Of a stretch of 64,000 nucleotides of DNA, positions 55,607-64,000 are shown piece by piece (position 1 is the stretch's first letter; each line of letters opens with the position of its first letter). The stretch covers positions 31,118,926 to 31,182,925 of the forward strand of contig CAIIXF020000002.1 of assembly GCA_903813345.2 (NCBI GenBank), given 5' to 3'. The stretch is from Owenia fusiformis. Its lineage: Eukaryota > Annelida > Polychaeta > Sabellida > Oweniidae. The translations under genes were made by a program, and so were the position numbers. Under the pieces are notes generated by a model that was given only the letters and a program-made list of their open reading frames with translations, searched no databases and was not told the origin of the DNA.

Positions 55607-58407
55607 TATTAGCGCAAATGCCAAAAGGGAAGGGTGACTAAAAACAAGGAAAGCAAACTGTAAGTGTAAATATGGCATAAGAAAAATAGACCCTATATAT
55701 CCCAAAACCATGATCTAACATGAAAAGAAACAATGTCTGACATCCCCCTCCCCCCTCCAATCGAAAACCAACATCACAATCCAGGACCAGAACACCAAGG
55801 GACATTTCATTCATACTGAACACAACGGGAAACACTATTTTCTAAGCACTACTAAGAAAGAATACTTAATGTCTTATCCATAAGTAATAAGCACTACTAA
55901 CTACTAATTCTCAGGAATAAAAAGTTCACACTTATCATACCTATTGAGAGATAAATATTGCTTATCCTCGGCCCAGGTACGTCTTATCTGTGTGTCATGT
56001 GACTACTGTGTTAATTAACTAAGTAAAGCATTTCAATTTAAGTGTAGTATGTTTGCATGCAGCAAGCATTTAATCATTTTTGATTTTTGATTAAAAATAA
56101 CTCCTTTGGATCAAATATTTTAATTCTACTAGAGTGCGGGGAGTGGAAACAAGTCTCCATTCAAGCACTAAATATCAAAATGAAGATTTCAGGACCCCTT
56201 CACTTCACTCCCGGACTTCACTATTCACCACCACCCATCCCCCTTCCCCAATTATCCCCAATGACCCCAGAATGTTCGTTTCTGTGCCGCTTGTCCATGG
56301 CCAGTAATTAATCTATGTGTATATTGTCTCCCTCCAAAAGGTAGGAAAAACCAGATGCAGACATAAACATTGACAAGGTGAGGGGATTTTAATATAAAAA
56401 TAGTCTTGTTTTTGGCTCTGACTTAAATATCTTGACACTGTTAAACGAAGCCGGTTTAAGGAATGAGAGGCAGAAATAATTCCTAGATGATCTTTCTTTA
56501 CTGTAATCAAGATGCTACTTAATCGCAATTTTAAAAGGGATTAAGTTATTTACCTTGTGATAATTTAATACTACTTATTGATTGGTTTGCCAAATATAAC
56601 ACCCCATATAAGACCCTTGTCTCTGATTGTAAAACATGTGTATGCACCAAATCCTAGGAATATTACATTATGTGAAACAATTCCAAAAAGGTTTTGTCTT
56701 GAACTCAATCAAATAGCAATGTATTTCAACATGTAGAAATTATTTATTAACATAATGTCGGGCACTATAGGTTAAAGGGTTTTCAGTCTTGCTCTTTTTG
56801 TGTCACGCTTTAATTGTGTGCTTTATTTATTTGGGATTTGAATTTGGAAAGGTGAATTCACGATCAATAAAGTTTATAATATCATTTATTAACCAATGCA
56901 TCGAGGTAAAGCTGCCTTTCAAACACATCATCTATTATGCATGTCCATTTGTAGCAATCACACGGCCCATACCAGGGGAACACTGTTATCTGTCGCATTT
57001 ATTACAGTGCCCGTATGTCAACCATACGGTGACCGCACGTTCAGCCTGCCTTTTCTATGCCCGTTACATGTAGATGTTAATGAATGGGAATTTTTCATGT
57101 TTTTATTTTTATGTTTTCATTAAACAGCCAGAAAAAAAACTATTTTTCATTTCCCAAGGAATTTAAAATGTATCTAATATATTATACAATCAGACAGACT
57201 GGCTATTCTAATCCGTTATGAAAGGCCATTTGTTTTTTCCACTACAGGATGTTTCTACAGAAGTTAATTAATTGTTTATCTAAGTGTTTAGATGCATTGT
57301 CCCTTGACGCTTTCATGAAATAAATGAACTTTGTGATGGACTACAATTGTATATTTTTACAGGAACAGTTATTTTTATCACCAAAGTAGAGCACTTTTTA
57401 CATTAATTTAATTTTAGGTCTCTCTTATTAGTTGCATTGCAGAAGTCTAATATTATTCTCTCCGTGTGCCGAATGTACTTATACCCGTAGCCAAGGGGTG
57501 GGGTGGTTCAAGGAGTGCGAGTGAACAGAATTCGAATTGAATACAAAATAAATATGTAACATATAAAAATATAAGTACATAATGTCTAGCCAAGTCTTCT
57601 TGCATTTTCTGAACTTTAAATGCGCCTTTTGACGTGTAGTAACAAAATACTAAATAAATATTGATGATACTCCAGCTTGTTTTTATATTAATTTGGCAAT
57701 GAAACATGTATAAAGAGATAGCAAATTGTGCACAACCCAAATCCCTTCCCCGATCGGGTCGCGTTTACTATGTTTGTTAAAATGTATAAAAGTAATTGTA
57801 ATAAAGACAATAATGCCCCCCCCCCCCCTATTGCAACCATCTTCGTTCACTCGGCTCCCATCGATGAACGCAGTTTAGACCGAGCTTGCGAAGATGTATT
57901 GCAACATTTTGTCAATTAATGGCATTGGCCCGGTGTATCAACACACATTTGATTGAAATAATTCAAACCAAAGTTCCAAATGAATAAAGAACGTGAAGGT
58001 TCTGTTTGACATTCGAACAAAAATTTATCCAGTCAAAAATAGATTTCTAATATTTGACCTTGATTAGATGTATTTATTGATCCTTGTTTTTAAAACTACA
58101 GATGGTTCACTCAATTCCGAAGTAAACAAAAAATAATCCTTTACACGTTTACTTGGTTCTCATGATACTGCCTATAACCTATAATACTCATGTATCAAAA
58201 CAAATATTAATTAATCCGTCTGTCTGATTGTTCCCTGACTCAAACTAAGCGAACCCCGATTTCAGTTCTAAATATTTCACTTGAAACGATTAAGCCAACA
58301 TGATACAATATGACATTTGATTAATTATACGTGTACAAAGCCATGTTATAAAACCCATAAATGCTCACAATATAAATATAGTTTTATTGATGGCCAATAA
58401 CAGATAT
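55607..58407. other. Intergenic, no gene recognised; contains one member of each duplicated non-coding pair
   Basis: No exon could be supported. Blocks near 56390-56645 and 57185-57370 have counterparts at 62170-62490 and 61580-61790 respectively. A C-run lies near 57817. Confidence 0.4.
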
Positions 58408-58690
58408 CAGGGGCGTAGCCAGCTTTCAGTCAGGGGGGGGGGTGCGATCGCCAAAAATATTTCGGTTTTCAGTCGGGGGGGGGGGGGTGCGATTGTGACA
58501 TAATCGGGGGTGCGATTGTGACATAAACCAGCCAAAAATGATTTTTATATTGAATTTTACAAAAATAGATGCAACTTCATTCCAAATTGAGCTAGAAGCT
58601 TGAAATAAAAAGCATTTAAAAGTTCTTTTTCTCCTCTTTCTCAGGGTCTTATTCTTATTCGCAACACCCCCCCCCCTGGCTAAGCCTATG
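58408..58690. mobile_element. CAGGGGCGTAGCCAGC MITE with 5-bp target duplication
   Basis: Left CAGGGGCGTAGCCAGCTTTC; right CCCCTGGCTAAGCCTATG; flanked by GATAT at 58403-58407 and 58691-58695. G-rich left half with a short internal repeat (GGGGGTGCGATTGTGACATAA). A related, right-truncated copy is at 62560. Confidence 0.85.
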
Positions 58691-59976
58691 GATATTTAGA
58701 CAAGTTTCAAATAAATAACCCAGCAACCAACCGTGCAAGCAACCAAGCAAGCACACGACCATTAAAGCAAGCAGGAAACTAAGCAAGTAAAAAAACATGC
58801 AACTTACAAATAATTAACATAATTCAATAAGATTAAAATTAAACCTTGCGCACATTTTCTCTACGGGGGTCGTACGGCGGCCGGAGCTTCAAAAAACTAG
58901 ATACACGTTGAAAATATAGTATATCGTTCTGTGACATTCAGGGGAATTTCCTTTTGAAAGTGTAGAAACATAACATAAGGTCCTGCTCTCAGTACCAATG
59001 TGCGAAATGTAGCTCTGTGCTTAATTTTGGTTATGTTTAAGATGAAACTTTTCAGATTTGCTTCACTTAATGCATATCCCCAGGATTTCACAATACAATA
59101 CACATGTATGAATTACAATTGGAGACAATACTTGTCCAATCAATCAGTGATATCAATTTAATTGTTTTCATAACTGGGAATGTTTAACTTGATTACAGGA
59201 GATCGGCTAGGAATTGTTTTTCAGGCTGAGATTCGAAGAGGCACTTTTAATTAATGCCTCCTGGCGACTTAAGAATTGAGTAATATAGAGCTATCATATT
59301 GATTGCATTTATCAATCACAGAAATGAAACACATTGGAGCATACATGTAGTTAAATAATTGGGGATGGGAGGGGGTAGTGAACACACGGGATACTGAATT
59401 CTTCCTCTTAAACATAAACTTAAACGCCAGTGCTTGAATGAAGGCTTCCCCCGGGGCTTCCCTTTAACAGATTTAGGGAGTTTTACTACTAGTTTCACTG
59501 AAACTGAAGTTTTTCAATTGACTTTGTTTATATAACATCTTATTATAATACACTGGATATCATGTAAAAGTATTGATGTGTATTTCGTACTCTTGACAAT
59601 CGAATTTCATATCAAACATTTGCAATATAGTTTTACAGTGGTATTACAGTGTGATTGCTTCAATAAATGCAACACATTTACCAGATTTTAGATTGGACTT
59701 TCTACACGATGATAAAATATTTTGGTGATATTCTTTTCGATAAAACCCAATCACAAATCCCATGGCATCGACTTTATTAATCATACATGTATCTGCACAT
59801 GTTAAAATGACCTTGCATGTAGAAATTTCATTATAGTAACCCCCCCACAGCTCCCTCCCGACCTGTAGGATTAAAATGGAATAAGTGATTGATCATTGAT
59901 CTGATTTAAAATAGACCAACTTGATATTGTTTAAAGTTAGTTTTAACATATTTTCCATCGATATACGGTAGCTAAG

Positions 59977-60294
59977 CACTGGCGGATCTGGGAGGGGGCC
60001 CAGGGGCCCGGGCCCCCCCCCTCGGGTGGGCCCAGAAAAAAAAAATTGGAGCCAAAAAAGGCCTTGTGGCCTTAAAAAGTGGGCCTTTTTGGTCATACAT
60101 GTAAATGGGCCTTCTAAGGCCTTATTTTTTAATTTTAGGCCAAATTTTGAAGAAAATGGGCCTCAAAATTTCAAAATCTGGGCCCACATTTTAGTTTTAG
60201 GGGCCCAAAAATTTTTTCCGCGCAAGGGCGGAAGTTTTTTCCCCAGACCAGAAGTTTGGCCCCCCCCCCTAGTTGGTTCCCAGATCCGCCCCTG
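59977..60294. mobile_element. CACTGGCGGATCTGG MITE, best copy, 5-bp target duplication
   Basis: Left CACTGGCGGATCTGGGAGG; right CCCAGATCCGCCCCTG; flanked by CTAAG at 59972-59976 and 60295-60299. Arms are rich in GGGCC and GGCCTT motifs (GGTGGGCCCAGAAAA, GGCCTTGTGGCC). A degenerate relative is at 9169. Confidence 0.85.
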
Positions 60295-60299
60295 CTAAG

Positions 60300-62559
60300 A
60301 AATAAACATGTGGCTGTTTCCAGGGGCTGTTTGGCATTTTGAAGACAATCCTTTTGTTTCTTGTCACTTTTTAATGTGTTAATATTCAGCATTGAGCGTT
60401 AACGTTCGGCGGTTGGGATTTGGCGTTTGTTTAAAATCGCAGGTGGTTCATTGCATCACTAGAAATATGTCGAGTCGGGGTTTGATTTTGCAAGAATAAG
60501 GGTATCATTTTCAGCAGAGATTATTATTTAAGACTTCATTATTTTTCTAATCCTCATTACATGAACTTTAGATTAAACAAATGATCAAAGGATGGCTTTT
60601 TGCACCACTGTTGAATCGGGGAATGATTGTGCAGCAAATCTTGAGCATTCACCAACAAATGCGTGATTACCATTTTGTTTTACATGTAAATCATACTAGT
60701 TATTCAAGACCCTGTATGATCCACTTTGACAACTGTCAGGAGGGCTTGTAACTCGATTTTATCATACAGGGTATTTATTGAGAGGGGTTCCGGGGGATAT
60801 TGGTTATATAAAAAGGGCAATGTGTTAAGTTTGAAGAAAAGTTAAAGGTTTATTCAATAAAAAAAGAGATTATAACACATCAATTACACAATCACGCTAA
60901 TTCGTGTGATTTAGCTGGGAATGCCTTTTGTGAATATGTATATTGTGTGACGGAAAAAAGATCGTCTGCTTCTAACAGTTAATTACAGTAGCAATGCTTT
61001 TCTAGATACTTAACTGCAGGTGATCAAAGATGTCAAATCATGGAAACCAAAAGTATAATCTCATGAAAGTTTAAATGCTTTAAATTACAATATCCAAATG
61101 CTTTTGTTTTAAACTATTGATTCGTGCTATTGTGCTAAAATTTCACTATGTTGCCATTTGAAATATCTTCCAAATTTCCATATTTTCAAATAAGTCAGAC
61201 GATGACTAAAGGAAAATAACTAGAATCAAACCCCCAAACTGGCCCCTGGCATTCTTAATGACTTGATTTCAAATTATTAATATACAAGAAACAAACTGGT
61301 GACATAAATAAGATCGGTTACGGGAGATGAGGGGTGAGTAAATGGGACATTGTATGCCCCCTCTGTAACAGACCTTCAATACAAACTTGTTTCAAATCCC
61401 GGGTTTCCAATCACACTTATAGTTTTAAAATGTACAATTTAAGCAGTTTATTCTAACCAAACCTGTAGTCCTTTAGTTTCTTCAGGAATTTGCAAAAGAA
61501 AATATTTGAATTTTTTATTATGCTCAGCATTATTTTGCAACCAAGATTTATTCATTCATATTTGTATTTAGCAAATAGTATTTCAATCAGACAGACGTTC
61601 TAATGAGTTAGGAAAATACATTTCCTCTCAGGAAGTTTTTAAAAGTAATCGAGACGATTTGTTTATTTTAGTGTTTAGCATTGTTTTTCATAACTTGACG
61701 CTTTCATGAATAGAATGACTTTGAAATGAGATTTTTTATAATTTTAGCTTTTACACGGACATAATTATTGTATATTTCTACATGGACGTCGCCTCCCCCC
61801 AAAAAAATTACAGATATACAACTTTGGGTCGGAATGCTTTATTTTGCGCAGAGAGACAGGCCTGATGGTGCATCGGAGATGGTAACAATGTGGTTTATAC
61901 AATCATTTAAACACTGCAATGTTTGTAGAATGAAAATATTAAGTCATGCATTGGTCAATATTGAATTTTAACTGGCGGGGATTAAACAAAATGCCAGATC
62001 GTTGATTGTCTTACTGGCTTGCTTGAAGATAATGCACGAATCAAATAGCATGGATTTCTTCTTAATCAGATGGATAAGCTTATTGTTTTCTCTAATTAAA
62101 AGGCGGCTTTAAGTTACTTTTACAGGATTTGCAAATTCGCAATCAGACTGGCTTATTTTAATCCGGTTTATTTGGTGTTTGATTTCGACTCTAACTGAAA
62201 TAATTTATCACAAATAATGAATAAGCAAACAGAGACCGGTTCAAAAATGAGAATAGAGGCAAAAATAAATCTATTCACAAACTGTAATTAAAACACGGGA
62301 GCAATTCTAGACTGTTAGATAATCTTTTCTGTAATCAAGGTGATGTTGGTACACGTCCGCAGTTAAAAAACAAAGACTATATAGCAATTAATCCTTTTGT
62401 TATCATTAAATGTTAGATTCTTATTATTTTTGTTTGACAATGTTAAGACTTCTGTCTCTGATTGTTATGCAGGCATGTGTATGAAAAAGAGAGTTTTGTC
62501 TTATATAGTTTATAACTAGACTCTGTACGCAGGATAATAGTGCCCCTATTATCCATGTT
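60300..62559. other. Intergenic, no gene recognised
   Basis: AT-rich; carries the second members of the duplicated non-coding blocks (61580-61790 and 62170-62490). No exon or RNA gene supported. Confidence 0.4.
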
Positions 62560-62750
62560 CAGGGGCATAGCCAACTTTCAGTCAGGGGGGAGTACGATCG
62601 CCAAGAAAAACAATCTCGGTTTTCAGTCGGGAGAGGGGTGCAATCTTGGCAAAAGCAGGCCAAAAGATGCAACTTCCTTCAAAATTGAGCTACAAGCTTC
62701 TTTCTCTTCTTCTATTTCATGGTTCTATTTTATTGGTTATGCATCGCATT
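62560..62750. mobile_element. CAGGGGCATAGCC MITE, truncated relative of 58408-58690
   Basis: CAGGGGCATAGCCAACTTTC, AGTCAGGGGGG, ACGATCGCCAAGAAAA and CGGTTTTCAGTCGG match the left half of the 58408 element. The right terminus is decayed, so the end is approximate. Confidence 0.65.
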
Positions 62751-63843
62751 TTATATTATTGATATCTTTCCCCGGACAATATGTTATCTCATGGTCCGTT
62801 AACATCATCAACAATGTGATTTACAACAAGAGATTAACCAACATTTCTTAATTAAAAAGTTGATATTTCTTGACTTTTTAAAGCAAAAACACTATGACAC
62901 AATAGCATCAAGGCAAAATCAAAACATGGTGTGGAAATAAAAGGCATACAAAATGGCCATTAAAAGGACATTTTTGTCCATAAAAGTATCAACTTTATTA
63001 CATTGCAAGCAAATACAAAGTATAGGATAAATAAATATAACATATTCCTAGATATTGCAATACAGTTCAGTAAGTCAACAAATCTAACTGTTAAATAAAC
63101 AAACTTATACCATGTCTGCAATTGTTCGTCTGCAGGTCAGAACTTGGTATCCGCTTCGGATAATCAATTTCTGAGAATACTGATGTCTTGAATAGATCAT
63201 AAAGACGATGTTGTCTTAAATAAGAAGATTTAATCTACAAACTCAATAAATATTGTAAACCCGGGATCATAAACAACAACACGGTACCTTGTTGTTCTCT
63301 GTTAAATCATGAAACCAGTTTCCCTTAATTTTTTTACTAAGAGACTTATACATGCATACTTTATTTATCAAATTATTTTTCTTTAAATATTAAATGTAGT
63401 CTAAGTTTATTTTAATGATTAGTCTTCATCTAGATTTATTAATCATCACGATATTTGTATATACATTTATGTAATAGACCTATCATATCACGCCTGTAAG
63501 TACAAAGTCAACTACATATTAATGCAATAGAATAAGACTCGATAATTAAAAAAATAAACTTCAGTATTCGAGCCTTAAAACCACAGATAAGTGTATCAAT
63601 ACCAAAGGGTAAGCTCAAATAACCTTCCAGATAAGTGTATCAATAATCAAGGATTGCGACTACTAAGCACCGAGTAAGATGGGTGTAACATTGGTATCGC
63701 AAGTTATTCAACACGATTTTGTCTTGTGGAAGTCATTACGATTATGAACATATGAACATGGTTTAAAAATGACGAACAATCAGTTGAATTTATGAGCGAC
63801 AAAAGTTGCATTGTATCGCATTTACAATTTGCCTTCTATTGTC

Positions 63844-63975
63844 AAGAATCATATCAAGGAGGACCAAAGCATTTTTATTTGCAACGTCGACGCAGAGAAG
63901 GCTTACGGGGTGGTCGACAATGCTACTTTATCTCTAAAATGGGATGAATTTCACGTATGGCAGAGCTGCTATTGA
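63844..63975 (+). pseudogene. Possible LINE reverse-transcriptase scrap
   Basis: A 43-codon frame ending in TGA at 63973-63975 contains CNVDAEKAYGVVDNATLSLK, which resembles the DAEKAFDxVxxxxLxxKL block of non-LTR reverse transcriptases. It is short and no flanking RT motif is visible before the window ends. Most of 62751-63843 shows nothing recognisable. Confidence 0.25.
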
Positions 63976-64000
63976 AGTTTGCAAAACTGATACAGTAGTT

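Noticed and set aside
60026-60298. 90-codon plus-strand frame
   Set aside because: It lies within the CACTGGCGGATC MITE and is a product of its GGGCC-rich arms.

Overview
The window looks like nuclear DNA of a marine invertebrate animal. The genes are split by GT-AG introns, base composition is AT-rich, long stretches lack genes, and small inverted-repeat DNA transposons are very abundant, with rarer retrotransposon relics (DIRS-like, LINE-like). The gene set (FBXW7, RFC3, SLC22, a DUF229 sulfatase-like protein) is metazoan. A hemichordate, cephalochordate or lophotrochozoan would all fit; the species cannot be named from the sequence alone.

Layout. (1) 569-5941, minus: the 5' eight coding exons of an FBXW7 (archipelago/Cdc4) ubiquitin-ligase substrate receptor, running off the left edge. 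Its first two exons encode a helix-hairpin-helix domain joined in frame to the FBXW7 acidic region. (2) 5942-10700: repeat-rich intergenic DNA. (3) 10713-15802: three secretory-pathway genes in 5 kb. They are a DUF229 sulfatase-like type II membrane protein, a secreted protein that looks like a degenerate FkbM methyltransferase, and, convergent to both, a type II protein with a GH130-like propeller. (4) 16.2-21.3 kb: transposon territory (mariner-like, hAT-like, palindromic MITEs). (5) 21698-27676, plus: complete RFC3, eight exons, 355 aa. (6) 27.7-32.1 kb: diverged tandem repeats carrying YY1-like motifs and a 536-bp fold-back element. (7) 32384-42625, plus: complete SLC22-type transporter, ten exons, 606 aa, with a Harbinger-derived element, a higher-order minisatellite and a duplicated splice acceptor in or beside its introns. 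(8) 43.2-46.7 kb: DIRS-like and LINE reverse-transcriptase relics, MITEs. (9) 49219-50941, minus: three-exon gene for a secreted 159-aa peptide with 20 cysteines in the mature part. (10) 51-64 kb: no gene recognised; MITEs, a mariner relic, and two pairs of similar non-coding blocks.

Exon joins were worked out by hand from splice sites, reading phase and family resemblance. For FBXW7, RFC3, SLC22 and the cysteine-rich gene every join keeps the frame. The most notable points are the HhH-FBXW7 fusion, the clustered glycan-type secretory genes with a probable pseudo-methyltransferase, the duplicated acceptor in the transporter, and several MITE families whose copies carry recognisable transcription-factor motifs and clean target-site duplications.
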